This document shows positions 8,328-16,589 of a stretch of DNA of 64,000 nucleotides, piece by piece. This DNA comes from Phaeocystidibacter sp965659415 (lineage in GTDB: Bacteria > Bacteroidota > Bacteroidia > Flavobacteriales > Schleiferiaceae). The DNA lies in contig CBFHVA010000008.1 in NCBI GenBank assembly GCA_965659415.1, positions 1-64,000 of the forward strand. The letters run 5' to 3'. Position numbers and translations under genes: made by a program. Under the pieces are notes generated by a model. It searched no databases. It worked only from the letters and a program-made list of their open reading frames with translations, and was not told where the DNA came from. Within the stretch, counting starts at the first letter, position 1. Every line of letters starts with the position of its first letter.

Positions 8328-10190
8328 ATGAAAAGCTATTGGCGTATTCTTCGCTTTGCGAAGCCTTATCTGTGGAGGGCTTATCTCAATGCATTTTTCA
8401 ATGTTTTAATGATCCTGTTTTCCTTTGGATCAATTGGAGTAGTTATCCCTCTTTTGAACATCCTGTTTGGCGCTGAAGGCAGCGTCGTTGAAAAACCAGA
8501 ACACATCCATTCTTTCTGGCAAACTGGTGAATGGATTAGCGATATAAAGCAGCTAGCTTATTACGAGTTTGGTCAACTGATGACTGAGCTAGGTGAGGTT
8601 CAGGTGCTTGCCTACATCTGTGTAGCGGGTGGGGTGATGTTCTTCTTTAAGAACACATTCCGATATCTGGCCCTTTGGGTATTGGCTCCGTTGCGTAATG
8701 GAGTAATTAACGATATTCGATCGGCCGTTCACCGAAAGTCGCTTGAACTGCCCATTTCCTACTTTACCGAAAAACGCAAAGGAGATACACTCTCTCGAAT
8801 GAGCTCTGATGTTACGGAGTTACAGTGGAGTTTCCTTACATCTCTCGAAATGGTCGTTCGGGACCCATTAATGATTATCGGCAGTATTGCCATTTTGATT
8901 TTCTTGAGTCCGAAGCTCACGCTATTTATGTTCATCGTTCTACCTATTGCCGGTGCGCTCATGGCGTGGGTTGGGAAATCGCTGAAGAGAAAGTCAACTC
9001 GCGCACAGAACCAACTCGGACAATTGCTCTCCATTTTCGAAGAAACCTTATCGGGTTTGCGAATTATCAAGGCCTTTAGGGCAGAGCCTACCCAGGATCG
9101 CAGATTTGTGGAAACATCGGATGCTTATACGCGCACCATGGATTCTGCACTTCGCAGAAAGGACTTGGGTTCGCCGATAAACGAATTCCTGGGCGCGGCT
9201 GTCATGTTCCTAATTTTGTGGTATGGTGGCCAGATCATCTTAGGCGATAATTCGAGCAGCAATGGAATTGGATTGAGCGGTAGTGAACTCATCGGTTACT
9301 TGGGTCTGTTCTACCAGATTATACCGGCCACAAAGAGCTTCACTCAAGCCCTCAATAACATTCAAAAGGGCTCAGCTTCGGCGGAAAGAATCATTGAAAT
9401 ACTAGATGCTGATAATCCGATTCAGGAAATCGACAAGCCTATTCGGGTTTCTGACTTCAAGAGCGACTTGCGCTTTAACAATGTGAGTTTCCGCTATGCG
9501 ACTGGCGGCCCTGAGGTGCTAAGGGATATCGACTTCAAAATTGAAAAGGGCAAAACCATTGCTTTGGTGGGAGCGTCAGGATCAGGGAAAACCACCATAT
9601 CCAATTTAATTCCACGCTTTTGGGATGTGAGTGAGGGTGCCATTGAATTGGATGGCGTTGACATTCGCAATATGGGTTTGAAAGACTTGAGAGGGTTGAT
9701 GGGGATTGTGAATCAGGAGTCGATTTTGTTCAACGATTCCATTCGAACCAATATCGCTTTAGGTAAGCCGGACGCGACTCTTGAAGAGGTAAGAACCGCA
9801 GCCGAAGTGGCCAACGCCACAGAGTTTATTGATCAGATGGAGCAAGGTTTCGAAACCAACGTTGGAGAAGGCGGAAGCAAATTGAGCGGTGGTCAGCGTC
9901 AGCGTGTGAGCATTGCCCGTGCCGTTTTGGAAGATCCCCCAATTCTCATTTTGGATGAGGCTACATCGGCCTTGGATACGGAGAGTGAGCGTTTAGTTCA
10001 AGATGCATTGAATAAGTTAATGTCGAGCCGTACCTCATTGATCATTGCTCACCGATTGAGCACTATTCGTCACGCCGACGAGATTTTGGTGATGGACGCA
10101 GGACAAATTGTGGAGCGTGGCACACACGACGAACTGATAGAGAAAGATGGCGCCTATGCCAACTTGGTAAATATGCAATCATTCGCTTAA
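8328..10190 (+). CDS. MsbA-like ABC exporter, fused permease and ATPase
   Basis: 620 residues: about six membrane helices in the first 330 residues, then an ATPase domain from about residue 385. Walker A GASGSGKTT is near 414, the signature LSGGQRQRVSIARAVL near 518, Walker B ILILDEATSALD near 538 and the H-loop IIAHRLST near 570. The half-transporter layout matches lipid or multidrug exporters of the MsbA type, which work as homodimers in the inner membrane. Lipid A export is possible, but the substrate is not fixed by sequence. The next gene follows 11 bases downstream. Confidence 0.9.
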   Translation: MKSYWRILRFAKPYLWRAYLNAFFNVLMILFSFGSIGVVIPLLNILFGAEGSVVEKPEHIHSFWQTGEWISDIKQLAYYEFGQLMTELGEVQVLAYICVAGGVMFFFKNTFRYLALWVLAPLRNGVINDIRSAVHRKSLELPISYFTEKRKGDTLSRMSSDVTELQWSFLTSLEMVVRDPLMIIGSIAILIFLSPKLTLFMFIVLPIAGALMAWVGKSLKRKSTRAQNQLGQLLSIFEETLSGLRIIKAFRAEPTQDRRFVETSDAYTRTMDSALRRKDLGSPINEFLGAAVMFLILWYGGQIILGDNSSSNGIGLSGSELIGYLGLFYQIIPATKSFTQALNNIQKGSASAERIIEILDADNPIQEIDKPIRVSDFKSDLRFNNVSFRYATGGPEVLRDIDFKIEKGKTIALVGASGSGKTTISNLIPRFWDVSEGAIELDGVDIRNMGLKDLRGLMGIVNQESILFNDSIRTNIALGKPDATLEEVRTAAEVANATEFIDQMEQGFETNVGEGGSKLSGGQRQRVSIARAVLEDPPILILDEATSALDTESERLVQDALNKLMSSRTSLIIAHRLSTIRHADEILVMDAGQIVERGTHDELIEKDGAYANLVNMQSFA

Positions 10191-10201
10191 AGGAATAGAT
10201 T

Positions 10202-10609
10202 ATGGCATTGGATAAAATTGAGCACTTGGGCATAGCGGTGAAGGACTTGACCCAATCTGAAAAACTCTTTGAAGCACTATTAGGTGTGCCTCCCTATAAG
10301 AGAGAAGAGGTTGAGCGCGAAGGAGTGATTACTTCCTTCTTCCAAACGGGTCCCAATAAGGTTGAATTGTTGGAAGCCACTAAGCCCGAATCGGCTATTG
10401 CTAAGTATTTGGAGAAGAAAGGTGAAGGCTTGCATCATGTGGCCTTTGCGGTTGTGGATATCCGCGCTGAAATGGATCGGTTGAAGGAAGAAGGATTCCA
10501 ATTACTCAGCGACGAACCCAAGGAAGGGGCAGATAACAAATGGGTGGCGTTTTTGCATCCAAAAAGTACAAATGGGGTACTCATTGAATTGTGCCAAGAC
10601 CGCGGCTAG
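10202..10609 (+). CDS. mce: Methylmalonyl-CoA epimerase
   Basis: 135 residues, a vicinal-oxygen-chelate fold protein that interconverts the R and S forms of methylmalonyl-CoA in propionate and odd-chain metabolism. The metal ligands are visible in KIEHLGIAVKDL, a Glu in NKVELLEA, GEGLHHVAFAV and GVLIELCQ. Length and motif order match the family. It sits 11 bases after the ABC exporter gene, probably in the same transcript. No mutase gene is in the window. Confidence 0.92.
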   Translation: MALDKIEHLGIAVKDLTQSEKLFEALLGVPPYKREEVEREGVITSFFQTGPNKVELLEATKPESAIAKYLEKKGEGLHHVAFAVVDIRAEMDRLKEEGFQLLSDEPKEGADNKWVAFLHPKSTNGVLIELCQDRG

Positions 10610-10660
10610 TGTAGGTATACGATTGCCCTGTGATTTCCATTGAAATCTGCGGAAAAGAAC

Positions 10661-10668
10661 TATTTTTG
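10661..10668 (+). promoter_or_regulatory. -7 promoter element of the CAT tRNA gene
   Basis: TATTTTTG matches TAnnTTTG and ends 13 bases before the tRNA 5' end, leaving room for a very short leader. Confidence 0.6.
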
Positions 10669-10681
10669 CCAACGCTTAAAC

Positions 10682-10755
10682 GGGCCCATAGCTCAGCTGG
10701 TTAGAGCAGTTGACTCATAATCAATTGGTCGCGGGTTCAAGTCCTGCTGGGCCCA
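10682..10755 (+). tRNA. tRNA with anticodon CAT, probably tRNA-Ile2 (lysidine-modified)
   Basis: A 74-base cloverleaf. The acceptor GGGCCCA pairs with TGGGCCC with discriminator A. The D arm is GCTCAGCTGGTTAGAGC, the anticodon loop CTCATAA gives CAT, and the T arm contains GGTTCAAGTCC. The run TTGGTCGC before the T arm resembles the E. coli Ile2 tRNA more than elongator Met, so Ile2 is favoured. Elongator Met remains possible. The acceptor stem is not that of an initiator. Confidence 0.85.
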
Positions 10756-10761
10756 CTTCAC

Positions 10762-10793
10762 AAAACCTCACCTTAACGGGTGGGGTTTTTTTT
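10762..10793 (+). terminator. Intrinsic terminator after the CAT tRNA
   Basis: AAACCTCACC pairs with GGTGGGGTTT (one G-T pair) around a six-base loop, followed by further T residues. It begins seven bases after the tRNA. Confidence 0.85.
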
Positions 10794-10911
10794 GGGGCTT
10801 AAGTATCCTGCATTATAGTAGACTTAGCGGTCTGTTTGAAGGACTATTTTTACTTTTTTACCGAGCCATATTTGATTAAGTTCGAGAACCTAATCTTTTA
10901 AAAACTTTACT

Positions 10912-11082
10912 ATGGCCAACGGATCAATGATTACCAAAGACCAAGCACAATCCTTGGTGAATCGCTTCAGATCCGATTATGCTAGCACAAACGCTAACGC
11001 CTTTGGCTTTCTGTATGATTTTGAACTGATTGAAGAATTGAAGAACGCCGCTCCTGCCGGAGTTGATATAGCAGCTGGGTAG
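10912..11082 (+). CDS. Short unknown ORF, possibly the head of a truncated gene
   Basis: 56 residues starting MANGSMITKDQAQSLVNRF and ending VDIAAG. I do not recognise a family. It opens with a plausible start in an A/T-rich context, but it stops exactly where another open frame (11084-11359) begins in the next frame. Losing one G of the GGG at 11077-11079 would join them. With the broken kinase after it, this is more likely gene debris than a complete gene. No function is proposed. Confidence 0.4.
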   Translation: MANGSMITKDQAQSLVNRFRSDYASTNANAFGFLYDFELIEELKNAAPAGVDIAAG

Positions 11083-11083
11083 A

Positions 11084-11359
11084 GTGATCAATCCAAACCA
11101 GAATATCCCTAACTCTATCATTTGGCTGAACCGACTTTGGATATTGTACTTTTTACTGAGCTATTTGAATACGGCAGGGGGTTATTTCGAATTACTCATA
11201 GATCAAATACCACGAATGCTAAAAGCATTTTTAGCGTACTCACATACTCTAGGCTATATTTTGATTATTGCGATTTCGACGATAATGGCTTGGCGTCATG
11301 ATTTAACAAAGGAATGGGAACGAGCGAGGATATGGTTCAACTCATGTTTTTCATGCTAG
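11084..11359 (+). pseudogene. Fragment with two membrane helices, probable gene remnant
   Basis: The open frame encodes about 91 residues with two hydrophobic segments (WLNRLWILYFLLSYLN and LAYSHTLGYILIIAISTIMAW). There is no ATG start: the first candidate is a GTG directly after the previous ORF's stop, and the tail overlaps the start of a kinase fragment. It may be a small membrane protein once encoded beside the kinase, or part of the kinase's sensor. It is too short and too poorly bounded to assign. Confidence 0.4.
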
Positions 11360-11632
11360 GGGGCATTTCTACACTCGTTTTAGTGGTGCTCGCCGCTTTC
11401 TATGCATTGAGTGTTTCGCGCAAGCGAATGGTTCAGGCCGAGGAGGAAAATGCTGCAAGCTACCATTGATGGCTCAGAGCGGGAACGGAAGAAGATTGCT
11501 GAAGAACTCCACGATCAAATTAACGCCCAGCTTACAGTGGTGCGAATGGTCTTAGCGCGCGAAGCAGTGGATGAACAGCGACGTGAAGAAGCCATTACCC
11601 ATCACGAGCTTCATAGTCTTATGGCCTCATAG
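11332..11632 (+). pseudogene. Frameshifted and truncated histidine kinase (HisKA_3 type)
   Basis: Frame 1 from the ATG at 11332 encodes a membrane helix (MLGGISTLVLVVLAAFYALS) and a linker, then stops at 11467. The adjoining frame (read from about 11447) continues with MLQATIDGSERERKKIAEEL and HDQINAQLTVVRMVLA, the phospho-acceptor helix of NarL-family kinases (His of ELHD). The shift lies in the run GAGGAGGAAAATG near 11440-11452. The frame ends at 11632 with no ATPase domain, so the gene is both shifted and cut short. The convergent hemL end lies 48 bases on. Confidence 0.8.
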
Positions 11633-11680
11633 CCCTGCAGCCTTTAGCCTGTGTTCGGTGGTCCGCCGACGAAGGAGGCA

Positions 11681-12979
11681 CTACCCCATCTCCTTAATCA
11701 CCTTCTTGGCAGCGAACAACGTATGCTCTAGCTCGCTTTCGGAAATCTCATGACTGATGAACCAAGTTTCATAGGCGCTAGGAGGCAGATAAACCCCTTC
11801 GTTGAGCATCCCGTGGAAAAATTGCTTGAAGTAGTCGTTATTGCCTTCTGAGGCGGTCTCAAAATCCTTCACTTCGCTGTTACAGAAGTGTACGCTAATC
11901 ATTGAGCCTAGTCGGTTAATGGTCCATGGAAGATCACTTTCTTCCAAAATTTCTCGCAAGCCCATTTCGATGCGCTCCGTGGTAAGGTCGATTTTGGAAT
12001 ACACTTCTGGGTGGTTTTTCAAATAGCGAAGGGTCGTAAGTCCGCTCACTACTGCTAATGGGTTTCCGCTGAGTGTGCCTGCTTGATACACTGGGCCCGT
12101 TGGGGCAATGTGTTCAAAGATTTCGCGCTTGCCACCAAAGGCTCCCACTGGCATACCGCCACCAATAACTTTTCCGTAGCAAACCAGATCAGGTTGAACA
12201 CCGAGTCTTTCCGCAGCTCCACCTGGAGCAAGACGAAAACCTGTCATTACTTCATCCATGATGAAAACGATGCCGTGTTTGTCGCATAAGGCTCGAAGGC
12301 CTTCGAGATAGCCTTTACTTGGTGGAACACATCCCATGTTTCCTGCAACTGGCTCCGTGATAATAGCCGCAATCTGATCGGGATTCGCGGCAATGAGATC
12401 TTCAACAGCCTTGAGGTTGTTAAAGGGTGCTGTAAGGGTGTCGGAGGCTGTTCCTTTGGTTACACCCGGACTGTTCGGGACACCTAATGTACTTGCGCCG
12501 GATCCAGCCTTGATTAAGAAGCTATCGCCATGCCCGTGATAACAACCTTCAAACTTGATTATTTTATCGTGACCCGTGTATCCTCGAGCTAGTCGAATGG
12601 CGCTCATACAAGCTTCGGTGCCGCTGTTTACCAGGCGCACCATGTCGATGCCCGTCATCTCGCAGATGGTTTCTGCTAGATCGATTTCAAGCTCTGTAGG
12701 AGCTCCAAAACTCATGGCCTTAGCAGCTTGGGCTTGAACAGCTTCAACTACCTCAGGGTGACCATGTCCCAGTATCATCGGACCCCAGGAGTTGATGAAA
12801 TCCACATAGCGGTTATCATCTTCATCAAAAACAAAGGCCCCTTCAGCACCTTTGAAGAAAATCGGATTTCCACCTACAGATTTAAAAGCGCGCACTGGTG
12901 AGTTTACTCCTCCAGGGATGTGCTTGTTTGCTCTTGAAAATAGTTCTTCGCTTCTCTCTCTGTGCTTTGGCTCAAGCAT
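11681..12979 (-). CDS. hemL: Glutamate-1-semialdehyde 2,1-aminomutase
   Basis: 432 residues, full length. This PLP enzyme converts glutamate-1-semialdehyde to 5-aminolevulinate, the second step of the C5 route started by HemA. Visible motifs are NKHIPGGVNSPVRAFK, VNSGTEACMSAIRLARG, IIKFEGCYHGHGDSFL, FIMDEVMTGFR and the PLP lysine in CYGKVIGGGMPVGAFGG. It is the last gene of the minus-strand heme operon, five bases after hemB. No clear terminator follows; gene remnants lie beyond. Confidence 0.96.
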   Translation of the reverse strand: MLEPKHRERSEELFSRANKHIPGGVNSPVRAFKSVGGNPIFFKGAEGAFVFDEDDNRYVDFINSWGPMILGHGHPEVVEAVQAQAAKAMSFGAPTELEIDLAETICEMTGIDMVRLVNSGTEACMSAIRLARGYTGHDKIIKFEGCYHGHGDSFLIKAGSGASTLGVPNSPGVTKGTASDTLTAPFNNLKAVEDLIAANPDQIAAIITEPVAGNMGCVPPSKGYLEGLRALCDKHGIVFIMDEVMTGFRLAPGGAAERLGVQPDLVCYGKVIGGGMPVGAFGGKREIFEHIAPTGPVYQAGTLSGNPLAVVSGLTTLRYLKNHPEVYSKIDLTTERIEMGLREILEESDLPWTINRLGSMISVHFCNSEVKDFETASEGNNDYFKQFFHGMLNEGVYLPPSAYETWFISHEISESELEHTLFAAKKVIKEMG

Positions 12980-12984
12980 ATCTG

Positions 12985-13956
12985 CTATTTTTCATTTAAC
13001 CATCTAGCCACATCTTTCGCAAAGTATGTGGCAATTACATCGGCGCCAGCTCTCTTTAGACTGGTGAGTGATTCCAATGCGGCTTCTTTTTCGTTGATCC
13101 AACCGTTTGCGGCGGCAGCTTTAATCATGGCGTATTCACCACTTACATGATAAGCGCTAATTGGAAGTAATGTTTCCTCTTTGAGGGTTTTAATTACATC
13201 AAGGTATGCCATGGCTGGCTTAACCATTAGCATATCCGCTCCCTCTTCTTGGTCTAGGAGAGCCTCTTTCAACCCAGCACGGACGTTGGCTGGATTCATT
13301 TGATAGGTTTTCTTATCGCCAAATCCGGGAGCGCTATCGAGCGCATCTCTGAATGGCCCATAAAAGCAGCTGGCGTATTTGGCGCTGTAAGCCATGATCC
13401 CTGCATTGTGATAGCCCGCCACTTCAAAGGCCGTTCGAATAGCACCGATTCGACCATCCATCATGTCGCTCGGTGCAACCCAGTCGGCTCCAGCTTCAAT
13501 GTGGCTTAAGGCCATTTGAGCAAGAACGTCTACTGTGGCATCGTTTACGATTTTCTGGTCTTCTACAATCCCATCATGACCATAGCTCGAATAGGGGTCA
13601 AGCGCTACATCGGTTAAGAGTAACAGTTCGGGATTGGCTTTTTTAATGGTTCGAATGGCGCGTTGCATAAGTCCATCTGGGTTGAGCGCCTCCCTTCCTT
13701 TATTGTCTTTGAGATGATTTTCAACTTTAACAAACAGCAATACACTTCTTAAACCCAGTTCTGTGATCTCGGTAATTTCCTGTTCAATCAAATCCAAACT
13801 GTAGCGGTAGTACCCAGGCATGGATGAAATCTCTTCCTTTACGCCTTCTCCCTCAACGACGAAGAGGGGTACCATAAAGTCGTGGGCGTGAAGTCGGGTT
13901 TCTTGAACCAAATCTCTGATGGCCGCTGTGGCTCGCAATATTCTAGGTCTGTTCAT
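12985..13956 (-). CDS. hemB: Delta-aminolevulinic acid dehydratase (porphobilinogen synthase)
   Basis: 323 residues; condenses two 5-aminolevulinate molecules to porphobilinogen. Both Schiff-base lysines are in place: GIMAYSAKYASCFYGPF and GADMLMVKPAMAY. At the site where zinc-dependent enzymes have three cysteines, this protein reads DVALDPYSSYGHDG with Asp and Ala instead. It therefore belongs to the zinc-independent, Mg-type class. It is positioned between hemF (15-base gap) and hemL in the operon. Confidence 0.96.
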   Translation of the reverse strand: MNRPRILRATAAIRDLVQETRLHAHDFMVPLFVVEGEGVKEEISSMPGYYRYSLDLIEQEITEITELGLRSVLLFVKVENHLKDNKGREALNPDGLMQRAIRTIKKANPELLLLTDVALDPYSSYGHDGIVEDQKIVNDATVDVLAQMALSHIEAGADWVAPSDMMDGRIGAIRTAFEVAGYHNAGIMAYSAKYASCFYGPFRDALDSAPGFGDKKTYQMNPANVRAGLKEALLDQEEGADMLMVKPAMAYLDVIKTLKEETLLPISAYHVSGEYAMIKAAAANGWINEKEAALESLTSLKRAGADVIATYFAKDVARWLNEK

Positions 13957-13971
13957 CCCTGTGTCATTTAA

Positions 13972-14892
13972 TTATTTGGTTTCCAAGCCTAGCCAATCTC
14001 TGGGTTGCAAAGCTTGAAGCATTTCATATTCGGGAGTTCCCTTTTCAGGATGGTGTTCATATTCCCATCGAGCACGAGCTGGAAGGCTCATCAAGATACT
14101 TTCAATACGTCCGTTGGTTTTCAACCCAAACAAAGTTCCTCGGTCGTGCACTAGATTGAACTCAACATATCTACCTCTACGCACCTCTTGCCAAAAGCTG
14201 TTTTCCTCTGAAAAAGTCATGTCCTTTCTATGTTCAACGATAGGGAGATAGGCTTTCAGAAACGCCGTTCCATTTTCTTTGGCGAGTCGATAGAAGTCCT
14301 CTGCACTGTGCTCTTCATTTTCCCGCATGTAATCGTAGAAAATTCCACCGATGCCTCGGTTTTCATCGCGATGCGTATTCACGAAATACTCGTCGCACTG
14401 CTTTTTAAACTGAGGATAAAATGTGGGATCAATCGTGTCACAAGCATTTTTGTGCATCTGATGGAAGTGCACACAGTCTTCCTCGAAAAGATAGTAAGGG
14501 GTTAGATCTGCACCTCCGCCAAACCACGCATCCTTCACTGAACCATCGGCATTGTACATCTCAAAATATCGATAGTTGAGATGAACGGTAGGAACCATAG
14601 GGTTGAGTGGGTGAATCACCAATGAAACGCCGGTAGCAAAAAATTCGGCCCCTTCAACACCCAATCGTTTTTGCATGATTTCGGGGAGCGTTCCGTGCAC
14701 AATGGAAGTATTTACGCCTCCTTTCTCGAAAACCTGACCTCCTCGAATAATGCGCGTACGACCACCTCCGCCACCTGGGCGTTCCCAAAGATCTTCCTCG
14801 AATACGGCACCTCCATCCACGTTTTCAAGTGCTTGGCAGATATCATCTTGGATATCTCTTACGAGTTCGGCAAAGCGCTCACGCATGCTCAT
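13972..14892 (-). CDS. hemF: Oxygen-dependent coproporphyrinogen III oxidase
   Basis: 306 residues, typical HemF. It uses O2 to convert coproporphyrinogen III to protoporphyrinogen IX in the cytoplasm. Recognisable segments are WERPGGGGGRTRII, VHLNYRYFEM, AWFGGGADLTPYY, RGIGGIFYDY and YVEFNLVHDRGTLFGL. The oxygen-dependent type indicates aerobic life. Its first four bases overlap the hemE stop (ATGA). Confidence 0.96.
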   Translation of the reverse strand: MSMRERFAELVRDIQDDICQALENVDGGAVFEEDLWERPGGGGGRTRIIRGGQVFEKGGVNTSIVHGTLPEIMQKRLGVEGAEFFATGVSLVIHPLNPMVPTVHLNYRYFEMYNADGSVKDAWFGGGADLTPYYLFEEDCVHFHQMHKNACDTIDPTFYPQFKKQCDEYFVNTHRDENRGIGGIFYDYMRENEEHSAEDFYRLAKENGTAFLKAYLPIVEHRKDMTFSEENSFWQEVRRGRYVEFNLVHDRGTLFGLKTNGRIESILMSLPARARWEYEHHPEKGTPEYEMLQALQPRDWLGLETK

Positions 14893-15917
14893 TTCTGATA
14901 GTTTTTCACCGCGTTAACGAAAGCCTTAGCGTGGTCTACTGGAATGGTGGGTAAAATGCCGTGACCTAAGTTGGCGATATAGCGCTGGGTTCCAAAACCG
15001 TCAATCATTTCCTTCACGAGTTTTTCAATCGTCGGAATGGGACTCAGCAAGCGGCTAGGGTCAAAATTGCCTTGCAGCGTGATATCTGGACCTGCAAATT
15101 GACGTGCTTGTTGCGGAGTAACCGTCCAATCTACGCCTAAGGCAGAAGCGCCGGTTTTTGCCAAGTCATCCATTGCATACCAGCAACCTTTTCCAAAAAG
15201 AACCACAGGAACTTCATCTTTTAGTGCTTTGGTAATTTTATCTAGATATGGGAGAGAAAAGGTGTTGTAATCAGCTGGGCCGAGCATTCCACCCCATGAA
15301 TCGAAAAGCTGAATCACGTCGACACCCGCTTCAATTTTGCCTTTCAGATAAGCGATAGTGGCATTCGTGATGGCGTCCAACAAGCGATGGGCTAAGTCGG
15401 GACGATGAAAACAAAAACTCTTAGCGGTAGAAAATTCTTTCGACCCCTGACCTTCTACCATATAGCATAGGATAGTCCATGGTGAGCCGGCAAAACCGAT
15501 GAGCGGCACGCGATTATTCAACTCCTTTTTGGTGAGCTTGATGGCCTCGTAGACATAGCCTAAGCTGTCATATACGTCCGGTATAACGAGACGGTCGAGG
15601 TCTTTTTCTTCTCGTATGGGGTTCGGTAGGTATGGGCCTTTGCCCGGCACCATTTGTACTTCGATGCCAAGAGCCTGAGGAATTACCAAAATGTCGGAGA
15701 ACAAAATGGCTGCGTCAACACCCACCTGATCAACCGGCATGATCGTGATTTCGGTAGCCATTTCAGGATTAGAAATCCGATCGAAGAACGGATGCTTTTC
15801 CTTGAGCTTCATGAAATCAGGTAAGTACCTGCCTGCTTGACGCATCATCCATACGGGAGGGCGCTGTACTTCTTCGCCTTTTAAGGCGCGCAGTAGGAGG
15901 TCATTCTGGAGTGCCAT
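14889..15917 (-). CDS. hemE: Uroporphyrinogen III decarboxylase
   Basis: 342 residues; removes four acetate carboxyls from uroporphyrinogen III to give coproporphyrinogen III. The N-terminal RPPVWMMRQAGRYLPDF is the classic signature with the active-site Arg. IALFSDI-type and FAGSPWTILCYMVEG segments and a C-terminal NLGHGILP follow. The start overlaps the hemD end by 17 bases and the end overlaps hemF by 4, so translation is tightly coupled. Confidence 0.96.
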   Translation of the reverse strand: MALQNDLLLRALKGEEVQRPPVWMMRQAGRYLPDFMKLKEKHPFFDRISNPEMATEITIMPVDQVGVDAAILFSDILVIPQALGIEVQMVPGKGPYLPNPIREEKDLDRLVIPDVYDSLGYVYEAIKLTKKELNNRVPLIGFAGSPWTILCYMVEGQGSKEFSTAKSFCFHRPDLAHRLLDAITNATIAYLKGKIEAGVDVIQLFDSWGGMLGPADYNTFSLPYLDKITKALKDEVPVVLFGKGCWYAMDDLAKTGASALGVDWTVTPQQARQFAGPDITLQGNFDPSRLLSPIPTIEKLVKEMIDGFGTQRYIANLGHGILPTIPVDHAKAFVNAVKNYQK

Positions 15918-16581
15918 TCTCTTGTGTTTCTAGAAATTGTTGTGTCAATAGCAGTACGTCGGGATACGAAGCGACTGCTGTGGGTTGTATGTTGTTGTTC
16001 ACCAATTCTTCAGCTGTGGTAGGGCCAATGGCCAATGCATTAACTCTAGCTGGCCAAGAATTGTGTTTGAGCATGCTTTTTACGTTACGGGGACTAAAAA
16101 AGGCAACGGCATCGTAATCTTTAAAGTTCACTTGAGGGTGCGTAGGTTGGGTCCAGTACGTTTCCAAAATGTTCAGTTCCCAATCGTTCTTGCCCATGAA
16201 GTCTTCTATAGTGGGGGTTCTATCCTTTCCACATAGATAGGTTGCGTTTCCCGAGGAAGGAAGTCGCTTAACGAGTTCTTTCGCACTATCTGCTTTTATC
16301 TCCACATGAATGCCTAATTCCGCTGCTTTCTCTCTGCTTCGAAAGCCGACACACGCCCAACGCGAATTAGCTCCCCATCCCGACTCGATGTACTGCTTCA
16401 TGGTGATGAGCGCATAGGGACTGGTAATCAAAACCCAATCGCTTTCTTCGGGTTGTTCCACTTGAGGTAAAGGCACCGGTTCCAAGGCTTTTACTTCACT
16501 AACGTCAATCATCTGAAGCAACAAATCACGTCTGTGTTCGCTCAGTACCTTTGTGAAGAGTATGTGTTTCTTCGAACTCAT
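15901..16581 (-). CDS. hemD: Uroporphyrinogen III synthase
   Basis: 226 residues; cyclises hydroxymethylbilane to uroporphyrinogen III with inversion of ring D. The family is poorly conserved, but the HemD fold pattern is seen: DWVLITSPYALITMKQYIE, CVGFRSREKAAELG, AVAFFSPRNVKSML and LAIGPTTAEELVNN. Assignment is strengthened by its place between hemC (8-base gap) and hemE (17-base overlap). Confidence 0.92.
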   Translation of the reverse strand: MSSKKHILFTKVLSEHRRDLLLQMIDVSEVKALEPVPLPQVEQPEESDWVLITSPYALITMKQYIESGWGANSRWACVGFRSREKAAELGIHVEIKADSAKELVKRLPSSGNATYLCGKDRTPTIEDFMGKNDWELNILETYWTQPTHPQVNFKDYDAVAFFSPRNVKSMLKHNSWPARVNALAIGPTTAEELVNNNIQPTAVASYPDVLLLTQQFLETQENGTPE

Positions 16582-16589
16582 TCAAGTAC

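Noticed and set aside
10682..10755. Initiator tRNA-Met
   Set aside because: The first acceptor pair is G-C, and the GGG/CCC anticodon-stem pairs of initiators are absent; the sequence around the T arm resembles Ile2.
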